From the NCBI RefSeq assembly GCF_014203595.1, contig NZ_JACHJK010000005.1, positions 216,105-280,104 of the forward strand: a stretch of 64,000 bases of DNA. The letters are read 5' to 3'. Shown piece after piece: positions 40,441-48,382 of this stretch. A model generated the notes under the pieces. That model was not told where the DNA came from. It did not search any database and saw only the letters and a program-made list of their open reading frames with translations. Every line of letters starts with the position of its first letter. Positions within the stretch are counted from its first letter, which is position 1. Position numbers and translations under genes: made by a program. This DNA is from Streptomyces echinatus. GTDB lineage: Bacteria; Actinomycetota; Actinomycetes; Streptomycetales; Streptomycetaceae.

Positions 40441-41649
40441 ATGGACACGCGCCTCACCGCCGAGCAGGACGAGATCCGCCGGACCCTGCGCGAGCTGCTG
40501 CGCAAACGCTGCGGACCGGGGGAGGTCCGCGCCGCCGTGGACGGGCCGGCCGGGTACGACCCCCTCCTGTGGTCCGCCCTCGCCGGCCGGCTCGGACTGC
40601 CCGGCCTCGCACTCCCGGAGGCGTACGGCGGGGTCGGCTGCTCGGTCACCGAACTGGCCCTCGCCGCCGAGGAGACGGGCCGGTTCCTCGCCCCCTCGCC
40701 GCTGCTCGCCACCTGCCTCCTCGCCGCCCCGCTGATCCTCGCCCTCGGCACCGAGGCCCAGCGCGCCGAGCTGCTGCCGCGCATCGCCGCCGGCTCCCTC
40801 ACCGCCGCGCTCGCCGTCCCCGGGCCCGCGCTCACCACCGCCCTCGGCCTGACCCGCCGAAACGGCGAGTACAGCGCCGGCGGCGGGCGGGCCGGCGGGG
40901 TGCAGGCGCGGCGGGCGGCGGACGGATGGCGGCTGTACGGGGAGGCCGGGCAGGTACTGGACGGGCACAGCGCGGGGGTGCTGCTCGTCGCCGCGCACAC
41001 CGGGGGGTTCACCCGGCCGCGGACCCTGCTGTTCCTGGTGCCCGAGGACGAGGCGGGCCTGACGCGGGTGCGGCAGACCGCGCTGGACGCCACCCGGCCC
41101 CGGGCCCGTGTCCAACTGCGGGACGTGTCCGCCCGGTTGCTGGGCTCGGAGGAGGCGGACGTGCTGCCCGCCCTCGCCGGGGCCGGGGACGCCGTGGCCG
41201 CCGTGCTCGCCGCGGAGGCCGTGGGCGCGGCCGACCGGATGCTGGAGCGGACCGTGGAGTACGCCGGGCAGCGGGTGCAGTTCGGGCGGCCCGTCGGGTC
41301 CTTCCAGGCCGTCAAGCACCGGCTGGCGGACGTGTACGTGGGGGTGCAGGCGGCACGGTCGGCCGCCTACTACGCGGCCTGGGCGGCCGGGCGGGGGGAG
41401 CGGGCCGGCGGGCTCGCGCTCTCCCAGGCGCTGGAGGCGCTGCGGTGTGCCGCCGCCGAGGGCGTCCAGCTGCACGGCGGGATCGGCTTCACCTGGGAGC
41501 ACGACGCCCACCTGTACTTCAAGCGGGCCGCCGGGGACGAGCTGCTGTTCGGCCCGGCGCACCGGCTGCGCGACCGGGCCGCCGAGGCCGCCGGGCTCTT
41601 CACGGGCGGGAAGGCCGGGCTCCTCACGGGCGGGGAGGTGGCCGTCTGA
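40441..41649 (+). CDS. Acyl-CoA dehydrogenase, short-type subunit
   Basis: 402 residues, colinear with the 21644 product: LALPEAYGGVGCSVTELALAAEETGRFLAPSPLLAT (about 55-90), REQFG-like QFGRPVGSFQAVKHRLADVYVGVQAARSAAYYAA (about 280-315) and LHGGIGFTWEHDAHLYFKRA (about 343-362). The SEPxAGSD FAD loop is absent, so it probably needs a FAD-binding partner such as the 25928 product. An Arg/Gly-rich insert lies near 140-150. GGAGGGAAGG precedes the ATG. The stop overlaps the next start (TGATG). Confidence 0.88.
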   Translation: MDTRLTAEQDEIRRTLRELLRKRCGPGEVRAAVDGPAGYDPLLWSALAGRLGLPGLALPEAYGGVGCSVTELALAAEETGRFLAPSPLLATCLLAAPLILALGTEAQRAELLPRIAAGSLTAALAVPGPALTTALGLTRRNGEYSAGGGRAGGVQARRAADGWRLYGEAGQVLDGHSAGVLLVAAHTGGFTRPRTLLFLVPEDEAGLTRVRQTALDATRPRARVQLRDVSARLLGSEEADVLPALAGAGDAVAAVLAAEAVGAADRMLERTVEYAGQRVQFGRPVGSFQAVKHRLADVYVGVQAARSAAYYAAWAAGRGERAGGLALSQALEALRCAAAEGVQLHGGIGFTWEHDAHLYFKRAAGDELLFGPAHRLRDRAAEAAGLFTGGKAGLLTGGEVAV

Positions 41650-42134
41650 TGGCCCTCGCCGCCGGCGTCCGGCTCGTGCAGAAGGTGTCCTCCACCCGGC
41701 TGTTCGCACGAGTGGCCCCGCATGTGATCCCGGCGCTCGACCGGGGCGTGCACCGGCTCACCCGGGGCAAGGTGCTGCTCAGCGCCCGGATGCTGCCCGG
41801 TGTGATCCTCACCTCGACGGGAGCGAGGAGCGGGCTGCCGCGCCGGACGCCGCTCGCCTGCATGCCGGAGGCGGAGGCGGCCGGACGGAGCTGGATCCTC
41901 GTCGGCTCCAACTTCGGGCGGACCGGCCATCCCGCGTGGACCCACAATCTGCTGGCCCACCCGGAGGCCACCGTGAGCTGGAAGGGGCACGACATCCCGG
42001 TCACCGCCGTGCTCCTCGCCGGAGAGGAACGCGCGGCGGCCTGGCGGGCCGTCCTCGCGTTCTGGCCGCCGTACGCCGCGTACCAGTCCCGGGTGGAACG
42101 GGAGATCCGGCTCTTCCGGCTCACGCGCCGGTGA
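41649..42134 (+). CDS. F420/deazaflavin-dependent nitroreductase-family protein
   Basis: 161 residues of the Ddn/FDOR-A split-barrel type. LTSTGARSGLPRRTPLACMPEAEAAGRSWILVGSNFGRTGHPAWTHNLLAHPEATV (about 56-112) contains the F420-binding signature GARSG...P and the GxxxHPAWxxNLLAHP motif. Such proteins reduce quinones, enones or nitro compounds with F420H2. Coupling to the dehydrogenase suggests reduction of an unsaturated acyl or ring intermediate. Confidence 0.88.
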   Translation: MALAAGVRLVQKVSSTRLFARVAPHVIPALDRGVHRLTRGKVLLSARMLPGVILTSTGARSGLPRRTPLACMPEAEAAGRSWILVGSNFGRTGHPAWTHNLLAHPEATVSWKGHDIPVTAVLLAGEERAAAWRAVLAFWPPYAAYQSRVEREIRLFRLTRR

Positions 42135-42143
42135 CTCCCGCGG

Positions 42144-42806
42144 CTACAGCGTGGCCAGCCGCTCCACCAGCAAGAACGCGCCGATCCCCAGCATCGCCGC
42201 ACCCGACGTCCGTGTCACCGCCCGGGCCGCCGCGGGCCTCGCCGCGAGCAGGACGCGGGCGAGGAGGCCGACGGTGAGGTAGACGGCCGCGCAGCGCGCC
42301 ATGTGCAGCAGCCCCAGCGTGGCCGTCTGCACGGGCACCGGAAGGTGCGCGCCGCGCAGGGTGAGGAACTGGGGGAGCACGGAGAGGTAGAGAAGCAGGC
42401 CCTTGGGGTTCAGGCCGCTGATCGTGGCGCCCCGCAGGAAGAGCCGGCCGTCGGCCGCCGGGCCGGCCGCGCCCGGGACCGTGGAGGCCGCCGCGCCCGG
42501 GACCGTGGAGGCCGCCGCGGTCGGGATCGCCGGGCGGCGCAGCACGCCCCAGCCCAGCCACAGCAGATAGCCGGCGCCCGCCACGGTCAGGACCGTCAGC
42601 AGTCCGGGCGAGCCCGCCACCAGCACCGCCAGGCCCGCCGTCGCCAGGGCGGTGTGCAGGGCGTATCCGCAGACCAGCCCCGCCACCGCACGCGCCGCCG
42701 AGGTGCCGCGCAGGGCGGTCGCGATGACGTACGCCCAGTCGGCGCCCGGTACGCACACCAGCAGCAGATCGACGGCGAGGAAGGAGAGGAGCAGCCCGGA
42801 ATCCAT
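42144..42806 (-). CDS. LysE/RhtB-family exporter
   Basis: 220 residues with six hydrophobic segments. LLVCVPGADWAYVIATALRG (about 16-35) matches the N-terminal PGP...V signature, and GATISGLNPKGLLLYLSVLPQFL (about 126-148) is the second LysE motif (NPK). Exports amino acids or similar compounds. It carries an in-frame duplication of eight residues at 97-112, from a perfect 24-bp tandem repeat (42469-42516). It is divergent from the AsnC regulator, its probable controller. Confidence 0.9.
   Translation of the reverse strand: MDSGLLLSFLAVDLLLVCVPGADWAYVIATALRGTSAARAVAGLVCGYALHTALATAGLAVLVAGSPGLLTVLTVAGAGYLLWLGWGVLRRPAIPTAAASTVPGAAASTVPGAAGPAADGRLFLRGATISGLNPKGLLLYLSVLPQFLTLRGAHLPVPVQTATLGLLHMARCAAVYLTVGLLARVLLAARPAAARAVTRTSGAAMLGIGAFLLVERLATL
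42469..42516. repeat. Perfect 24-bp tandem duplication inside the LysE gene
   Basis: Two identical 24-base units (42469-42492, 42493-42516) encode a repeated STVPGAAA-type octapeptide in the loop between helices 3 and 4. No base differs, so the event is recent. Confidence 0.9.
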
Positions 42807-42855
42807 GCTGGCGACATTAGGCGCGAATGGCCCGAAAGTGTTCCCGAAGTTTGCT

Positions 42856-42870
42856 CATGATCGCGTCATG
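42856..42870. promoter_or_regulatory. AsnC-type palindrome between LysE and AsnC genes
   Basis: CATGA-TCGCG-TCATG, extended by flanking TTTGC/GCAAG. It lies just upstream of the chosen AsnC start and within the divergent promoter region, a usual autoregulatory position. Confidence 0.45.
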
Positions 42871-42888
42871 TGGGCAAGTATTTCCCTC

Positions 42889-43341
42889 ATGGACGACGTG
42901 GACCGGAAAATCCTTGCCGAGTTGCAGCAGGACGGGCGGCTGACCGTGACCGAGCTGGCCGCCCGGGTGCGGCTCAGCGTCTCGCCCTGCCACCGGCGGC
43001 TGCGCGAGCTGGAGCGGTCCGGCGCCATCCAGGGCTACCGCGCGGTGGTGGACCCGCCGTCGCTCGGGCTGAACTTCGAGGCGCTGGTCTTCGTGTCCAT
43101 GCGCCAGGAGGACCGGGACACGGTCGCCGAGTTCGAGCGGGCGGTCAGTGAACTGGAGCACGTACTGGACGCGCAGCGGCTGTTCGGTGAGCCGGACTAT
43201 CTGCTCCGGGTGGCCACCGCCGACCTGGCCGCGTTCCAGAGGCTGTACGACGAGCGGCTGGCGACCCTGCCCGGGGTGCAGCGGCTGACGTCGACGCTGG
43301 TGATGAAGCACGTGGTGCGGGACCGGCCGCTGCCGGCGTAG
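42889..43341 (+). CDS. Lrp/AsnC-family transcriptional regulator
   Basis: 150 residues. The N-terminal HTH starts MDDVDRKILAELQQDGRLTVTELAARVRLSVSPCHRRLRELERSGAI (about 1-47). The C-terminal RAM ligand domain (about 65-145) has VAEFERAVSELEHVLDAQRLFGEPDYLLRVATADLAAF. It binds an amino acid and typically activates the adjacent LysE exporter. An in-frame ATG at 42868 is a possible earlier start; 42889 gives the usual family N-terminus. Confidence 0.92.
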   Translation: MDDVDRKILAELQQDGRLTVTELAARVRLSVSPCHRRLRELERSGAIQGYRAVVDPPSLGLNFEALVFVSMRQEDRDTVAEFERAVSELEHVLDAQRLFGEPDYLLRVATADLAAFQRLYDERLATLPGVQRLTSTLVMKHVVRDRPLPA

Positions 43342-43346
43342 ACGGC

Positions 43347-43377
43347 GGGCGGTGGCTCATCGCGTGAACCACCGCCC
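43347..43377. terminator. Bidirectional hairpin between AsnC and TetR genes
   Basis: GGGCGGTGG pairs perfectly with CCACCGCCC across a 13-base loop in the gap between two convergent genes. Confidence 0.7.
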
Positions 43378-43414
43378 ACCAGACAGGACTTGGACTCCGG
43401 AAAAAGAGGCGTGC

Positions 43415-44062
43415 CTACTTGGAAGGCTTCTTGCCGGTCACACCCAGGTGCACCAACAGCGCCAGGTTCGGCTTGAGTTCGGCCTGCTTCACGCCCCAGG
43501 AGGAGAAGCCCTTCTGGTGCGCCGCCACCGCCGCGAGCATCGCGACCAGCGAACCGGCCACCGCCGCCGGGTTCACGTCCTTGTCGACGCGGCCCTTGGA
43601 CTGCAGTTCCGCGATGGAGTCCGCCAGGGAGTTGTTGACCGAGTTGAGGATCTTCATACGGAGCTTGTAGAACCGTTTGTCCCCCTCGGCCGCGCCGAGG
43701 TCGACCACCCGCAGGATGGCGTCGTTGCGGCGCCAGAACTCCAGGAAGCCGTCGACGAGTTCCTGGGCGGTCTGCCAGCCCGACTTGCCGGTCCAGGTGC
43801 GCCCTTCGAGGAGTTCGGTCAGACCGGCGCCCTCGGTCGCCATCTGCTCGGCGATCTCCAGGACGGCACCTTCGACGTCCGGGAAGTACTGGTAGAAGGT
43901 CGCGGGCGAAGTGCCCGCCTTCCGGGCGACATCGATGACCTTGACGTCCCGGTAGGGGGAGGAGCTGAGCATCTCGCTGAGGCAGTCGAGCAGCTTCTGC
44001 CGGGTCGCCTGCCCACGCCGGCCGGCCACGCGGCCGTCGACGGTACGCACTTGTCCTGTCAT
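43415..44062 (-). CDS. TetR-family regulator, proposed controller of the acyl-CoA regulon
   Basis: 215 residues. HTH at about 20-65: RQKLLDCLSEMLSSSPYRDVKVIDVARKAGTSPATFYQYFPDVEGAVLEI. The C-terminal ligand domain has LEFWRRNDAILRVVDLGAAEGDKRFYKLRMKILNSVNNSLADSI. It is the only TetR gene in the window, and an imperfect regulon palindrome overlaps its own start codon. No SD is present. TAAGCT lies six bases before the ATG, so the mRNA is probably leaderless and autoregulated. The ligand is likely an acyl-CoA intermediate (inference). In S. coelicolor a TetR gene (SCO4421) also lies just before kbpA-afsK. Confidence 0.88.
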   Translation of the reverse strand: MTGQVRTVDGRVAGRRGQATRQKLLDCLSEMLSSSPYRDVKVIDVARKAGTSPATFYQYFPDVEGAVLEIAEQMATEGAGLTELLEGRTWTGKSGWQTAQELVDGFLEFWRRNDAILRVVDLGAAEGDKRFYKLRMKILNSVNNSLADSIAELQSKGRVDKDVNPAAVAGSLVAMLAAVAAHQKGFSSWGVKQAELKPNLALLVHLGVTGKKPSK

Positions 44063-44070
44063 GCCGTCAG
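44056..44070 (-). promoter_or_regulatory. Degenerate regulon operator over the tetR start codon
   Basis: On the minus strand CTGACGGCATGACAG has a perfect left half site and two mismatches in the right half. It spans the predicted +1/ATG, with TAAGCT immediately upstream as -10. Confidence 0.45.
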
Positions 44071-44184
44071 CTTACCGAGGGGTGATCGGAGCGCGATTCG
44101 GCCGACTGCAAATGGGGTGCACGGGGATCTCGGGGATGGTGTGCCTGGTCTGCGCGGTGCGCGCGGCCCGGTTACTTTGACGGC

Positions 44185-44919
44185 ATGGCCGAAAACAGGG
44201 CATCCGCGAACGAAGAGACATACGGGGAGGGCGTCCCCTGCTGGGTGGACGCCGAGCTGCCCGACGTGGAGGCGGGCAAGCGGTTCTACGGTGAGCTCTT
44301 CGGGTGGACCTTCGAGGAGGCGTACGGCTCCTCCGTGTGGGCCCTGCTGGCCGGCGACCGCGTGGCCTCGCTGGCCCCCAAGACGGACGGCCGCATGCCC
44401 ACCGTCTGGACGGTCTCCTTCGCGACCACGGACGCCGAGGCCCTCGGCCGGCGGATCACGGCGGCCGGCGGGCGGATGGTCATGGCCCCCTTCCCGGTCG
44501 GCGACCTCGGCACGGCCGCCCTGGCCACCGACCCCGAGGGCGCGGTGTTCGGCCTGTGGCAGCCCGGCACCCACCCCGGCTTCGGGCGGCGGCGCGAGCC
44601 GAACACCTTCGTCTGGGCCCAGCTGTACACCCGGGACACCGCCGCGGCCAACTCCTTCTACGGCGGCCTCTTCCACGACGCCCTGTTCGGCACCGAAGCC
44701 CGGCCCGACTTCGGGCGCGCGGTCGTCACCGAGGTCTTCCCGGCCGAGATGCCCCCGCACTTCGTCGCCCACTTCCGGGTCACGGACCTGGACGACGCCC
44801 TCGGGACCGTCCAGCGGCTCGACGGGCGGGTACAGGCTCCACCCTTCGAGACGTCGTACGGACGAGTGGCCGTCGTCACCGACAATCAGGGGGCGTCGTT
44901 CGCACTGCTGCAACGCTGA
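44185..44919 (+). CDS. kbpA: VOC/glyoxalase-fold protein, probable KbpA (AfsK inhibitor)
   Basis: 244 residues made of two glyoxalase-like (VOC) modules: PCWVDAELPDVEAGKRFYGELFGW (about 18-41) and FVWAQLYTRDTAAANSFYGGLF (about 143-164). Metal ligands of true glyoxalases are not conserved in an obvious way. In S. coelicolor the gene directly upstream of afsK encodes KbpA, which binds unphosphorylated AfsK and inhibits its autophosphorylation. I assign the name from position and approximate length, not from a remembered sequence. Confidence 0.7.
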   Translation: MAENRASANEETYGEGVPCWVDAELPDVEAGKRFYGELFGWTFEEAYGSSVWALLAGDRVASLAPKTDGRMPTVWTVSFATTDAEALGRRITAAGGRMVMAPFPVGDLGTAALATDPEGAVFGLWQPGTHPGFGRRREPNTFVWAQLYTRDTAAANSFYGGLFHDALFGTEARPDFGRAVVTEVFPAEMPPHFVAHFRVTDLDDALGTVQRLDGRVQAPPFETSYGRVAVVTDNQGASFALLQR

Positions 44920-44950
44920 TGCGTCCGCTCTGGAATGATTCGGCACGAGA

Positions 44951-45006
44951 CACCCCGATTGTCACCGGGTTCGCAACCGGCCGCCCGGCCAGGAAGAATC
45001 GGGGTG
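44951..45006 (+). other. Three-way-junction-like inverted repeat between kbpA and afsK
   Basis: CACCCCGATT (44951-44960) pairs perfectly with AATCGGGGTG (44997-45006). It encloses a CCGGGTT/AACCGG hairpin and a GGCC-GCCC-GGCC hairpin. It could terminate kbpA transcription or form a structured leader for afsK, whose start is 92 bases on. Confidence 0.5.
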
Positions 45007-45097
45007 CGTGCCGCCATGGCGGTGCGGTGGTGAGACGCTGCACTTCGGCCGCGTGCGCAGGTGGGCGGCGCGGCTCGTACGGGGAGGTGGCAGGCAA

Positions 45098-47455
45098 GTG
45101 GTGGATCAGCTGACACAGCACGATCCGCGGCGGATCGGGCCGTTCGAGGTGCTGGGCCGGCTGGGGGCCGGCGGCATGGGGCTGGTCTATCTCGCGCGCT
45201 CGGCGTCGGGCCGGCGCGTGGCGATCAAGACGGTGCGCACCGAACTGGCCGAGGACCAGCTCTTCCGGGTCCGCTTCACCCGCGAGGTCGAGGCGGCCCG
45301 CGCGGTCTCCGGGTTCTACACGGCGGCCGTGGTCGACGCCGACCCGCGCGCCGCCGTGCCCTGGCTGGCCACCGCCTATGTCCCCGCGCCCTCGCTGGAA
45401 GAGATAGTGAACGAGTGCGGGCCGCTCCCGGCGCAGGCCGTGCGCTGGCTCGCGGCCGGCGTGGCCGAGGCCCTGCAGTCCATCCACGGCGCGGGACTGG
45501 TCCACCGTGACCTGAAGCCGTCCAACGTGCTCGTGGTCGAGGACGGCCCCCGGGTGATCGACTTCGGTATCGCCTCGGGCGTCTCGAACACCCGTTTGAC
45601 GATGACGAACGTCGCCGTCGGCACCCCCGCCTACATGTCCCCCGAGCAGGCCAAGGACTCCCGCAGCGTCACCGGCGCCAGCGACGTCTTCTCGCTCGGT
45701 TCGATGCTGGTCTTCGCCGCCACCGGCCACCCGCCCTTCCACGGCGCCAACCCCGTCGAGACCGTGTTCATGCTGCTCCGCGAGGGCCCGGACCTCACCG
45801 GCCTGCCGGACGAGCTGCGCCCGCTGATCGAGTCCTGCATGCAGATGGAGGCGCCCGGCCGGCCCAACCCCGCCGACCTCCAGGCCCAGCTCGCCCCGCA
45901 CCTGTTCGGCTCCGGCTCCGACGACAGCGGCACCGCCTCCGCCTGGCTGCCGGAGAAGGCGGTGGCCCTCATCGAGTCCCGCCGCGGCGGACGCACCGCC
46001 GCGGCGCCCGCCCCGGCCCCGACCGGCGGACCGCGCAGCGGCGGCCGGCAGGCGGTGCCCCCGCCTCCGCCGTACGACCCCCCGGTCCCGCACTCCGCGC
46101 CGGTCCCCCTCCCGGCCGGCGCCCCCGACACCGGCCCGGTCCGGCTGGCCGGCGCCCAGGTGCCCATCGGCCCCGGCCCCCGGGTCGCCGACGCCCGGGC
46201 GGCCGCCGTCAAGGCGCCCCCGCCCGAGGCCGGCCTGGTGGCCAGCTGGTCCCGGCCGCGCCCCGGCCTGGCCGGCGCCGACCCCGCCGTACCGCCCGTG
46301 CCGCCGGCCCCGCCGGAAGCGGCGGCGGGCTGGCGCCCCTGGCGGTTCCGCATGTCCAACGACGTGTGGGGCACCCCGTCCGTGGACGGCGACCTGGTCT
46401 ACGTCACCTCCTTCGAGGTGCACGCCCTGGACGTGGCCACCGGCCGCCGTCGCTTCAAGACCCGGGACGTCGCCTGGTCGATGGCCGTGGCGGACGGCCG
46501 TATCCACGCCTCCGACGGCCCCACCCTGTTCGCCCTGGAGGCCCGTGAGGGCGGCGAGCTGTGGCGGCTGTCCACGGACGCCTGGGTGTACTCGCTCAGC
46601 GCCGACCGCGGCACGGTCGTCACCGGCACCCGCGGCGGCGGTGTCCAGGCCTGGGAGGCGGCCGGCGGGCAGAAGCTGTGGGAGATCACCGGCTGCCAGA
46701 CCGACTTCGAGTCCCCGGAGGCGGGGCCGATCGTGCACGACGGCACGGTCTACGTCTGGCAGGACGCCCGGCTGCGTGCCCTGGAGGCCCGCACCGGCGA
46801 GGAGCGCTGGTCGTACCCCATCGGCGACGCGGCCTCCTGCGGCGGTGTCCCGGTCCGCCTGGCCCCGGCCGACGACGGCCGTGTCTACGTCTCCGCCGGC
46901 AGCCGGGTCCTCGCCGTCGAGGCGGCGAGCGGCCTGGTCCGCTGGCACTTCGAGGCCCCGGCGGTCTTCCTGTGCCCGCCGGCCTTCGCCCCAGGGCCGG
47001 CCGTCACCGGCGGCGGGGTGTACCTCGCCGACTACCTGGGCACGGTCTACGCCCTCGACGCCGCCGACGGCCGCGACCGCTGGCGCATCGCCACCGAGGC
47101 CCGCTCCTCGGTCGAGCCCGTGCTGGTCGCCGCCGGGCACGTCCACGTCGGCAGCGGCAAGGGCCTCTACACCCTGGACGCGGTCACCGGCACCCCCAAG
47201 TGGCGTTTCCAGGCCGGCGGGGACGTCGTGGGCGCGCCCGCCGTGGCGGAGGGCCGCATCCACTTCGGCTCCACCGACCATCTCCTGTACACCCTGAAGG
47301 CCGACGACGGCCGGCTGCGCTGGAAGCTCGCCACCGGCGGCGAGATCACCGGATCGCCGGTGGTCAAGGACGGTGTGGTGTACGCGTGCAGCAAGGACCG
47401 GTGCGTGTACGCGCTGGACGCGGAGAAGGGCACGGGAACCGCGCGGACCGCGTAG
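45098..47455 (+). CDS. afsK: Serine/threonine kinase AfsK with PQQ-type beta-propeller
   Basis: 785 residues (799 in S. coelicolor). Kinase domain about 14-280: glycine loop GAGGMG (23-28), VAIK Lys44, HRDLKPSN (Asp138), DFG Asp155, and Thr168 in the activation loop, the residue reported to be autophosphorylated in S. coelicolor AfsK. A Pro-rich linker (about 290-430) leads to a propeller of YVTS/W-type repeats (about 440-780) thought to be the sensor. It phosphorylates AfsR to switch on afsS and secondary metabolism. It also affects polar growth. The start GTG-GTG-GAT matches the MVDQL N-terminus I recall. Confidence 0.96.
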   Translation: MVDQLTQHDPRRIGPFEVLGRLGAGGMGLVYLARSASGRRVAIKTVRTELAEDQLFRVRFTREVEAARAVSGFYTAAVVDADPRAAVPWLATAYVPAPSLEEIVNECGPLPAQAVRWLAAGVAEALQSIHGAGLVHRDLKPSNVLVVEDGPRVIDFGIASGVSNTRLTMTNVAVGTPAYMSPEQAKDSRSVTGASDVFSLGSMLVFAATGHPPFHGANPVETVFMLLREGPDLTGLPDELRPLIESCMQMEAPGRPNPADLQAQLAPHLFGSGSDDSGTASAWLPEKAVALIESRRGGRTAAAPAPAPTGGPRSGGRQAVPPPPPYDPPVPHSAPVPLPAGAPDTGPVRLAGAQVPIGPGPRVADARAAAVKAPPPEAGLVASWSRPRPGLAGADPAVPPVPPAPPEAAAGWRPWRFRMSNDVWGTPSVDGDLVYVTSFEVHALDVATGRRRFKTRDVAWSMAVADGRIHASDGPTLFALEAREGGELWRLSTDAWVYSLSADRGTVVTGTRGGGVQAWEAAGGQKLWEITGCQTDFESPEAGPIVHDGTVYVWQDARLRALEARTGEERWSYPIGDAASCGGVPVRLAPADDGRVYVSAGSRVLAVEAASGLVRWHFEAPAVFLCPPAFAPGPAVTGGGVYLADYLGTVYALDAADGRDRWRIATEARSSVEPVLVAAGHVHVGSGKGLYTLDAVTGTPKWRFQAGGDVVGAPAVAEGRIHFGSTDHLLYTLKADDGRLRWKLATGGEITGSPVVKDGVVYACSKDRCVYALDAEKGTGTARTA

Positions 47456-47577
47456 TGCGTGACGGCCGTCGTACCGGGTCTGCACGGAAGGGCTCCAGAC
47501 GGCGGCCGTCCCAGGGCTGACGCTACCCCCGGTGACAGGCTCCCGCCAGGCGGTGCGCGGATGGATAGGGTGATGGC

Positions 47578-48219
47578 ATGCACATGCATACCGGAACGCG
47601 CACGCTCAAGTTCACGGCCGCACTGACCTTCGTGGTCCTCAGCCTCACCGGGTTCACCACCGGACGGCACCACAGCGGCCACGGCTCGGGCGGCGGGGGC
47701 GGATGCAGCAGCTCCCACCAGGACCACGACAGCTCCTCCTCGTCCACCTCGGGCGGAGGTTCGTACGACGGCTCCGGTGGCGACCCCGACGACGACTCCT
47801 ACGGCACCTCCTACGGCGACTCGTACGGCAGCGGCGGTACGAGCAGTACGGGAGGCGGCACCGGCGGCGGGTCCTATCACCGCCGGCCCACGCACCGCTC
47901 GACGCCCTCCTCCGGCAGCGGGACGGCGCTGAAGGACGGCAGGGCGCGCCTGGTGAGCTGCGCGACCGAGAAGGCGCAGTACGCCACCGTCGAGGTCAGC
48001 AACCCGAACGGCCGCGAAGCCGACTTCAAGGCGCACGTCGAGTTCGACGACGGGCAGGGCTCGGCGATCGGCGACAACACCGCCACGGTCACCGTCCCGG
48101 CCCAGGGCACGGCGCGCGTCCAGGTGGAGCTGGTCGGCGGCTTCGGAGTCCGCGACGACGGCCTCGTGCTCCGGCTCGACCACTGCACCGTGGACCCGGT
48201 CGCCCGGCTCAGGACCTAG
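47578..48219 (+). CDS. Secreted Ser/Gly-rich protein
   Basis: 213 residues. A signal peptide (about 1-28, LKFTAALTFVVLSLTGFTTG) is followed by a low-complexity Gly/Ser/Tyr/Asp segment (about 30-110) containing YGTSYGDSYGS. A beta-rich domain (about 112-208, two Cys) with AQYATVEVSNPNGREADFKAHVEF resembles FxLYD/immunoglobulin-like extracellular modules. No enzyme motif. The TAG stop is part of the terminal CTAG of the MITE-like element that follows. Confidence 0.8.
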   Translation: MHMHTGTRTLKFTAALTFVVLSLTGFTTGRHHSGHGSGGGGGCSSSHQDHDSSSSSTSGGGSYDGSGGDPDDDSYGTSYGDSYGSGGTSSTGGGTGGGSYHRRPTHRSTPSSGSGTALKDGRARLVSCATEKAQYATVEVSNPNGREADFKAHVEFDDGQGSAIGDNTATVTVPAQGTARVQVELVGGFGVRDDGLVLRLDHCTVDPVARLRT

Positions 48220-48382
48220 GGGGTTTCGTTTGGATCAGGTCGGATCAGGCCGCGGCGTCCGGTGCGGTGCATCGCAAGGCGGAGGACCATCCGCGTACTG
48301 GGCGTACTCGGGTGGTCCGACAACGCGGCGAGATGCCGTGCCGGGCGTCGCGGACCCGGGCTGATCCAACGAAGCCCCCTAG
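48216..48382. mobile_element. MITE-like element with 22-23-bp terminal inverted repeats
   Basis: 167 bases bounded by CTAGGGGGTTTCGTTTGGAT... at the left and its near-perfect complement at the right (one mismatch and one indel over 22-23 bases). No ORF for a transposase fits inside. The terminal CTAG supplies the stop codons of both flanking convergent genes. I have the impression of similar sequences in other Streptomyces genomes but cannot search here. Confidence 0.6.

Noticed and set aside
44185..44919. True glyoxalase or dioxygenase
   Set aside because: The VOC fold is clear, but the paired metal ligands are not evident and the position upstream of afsK points to KbpA.
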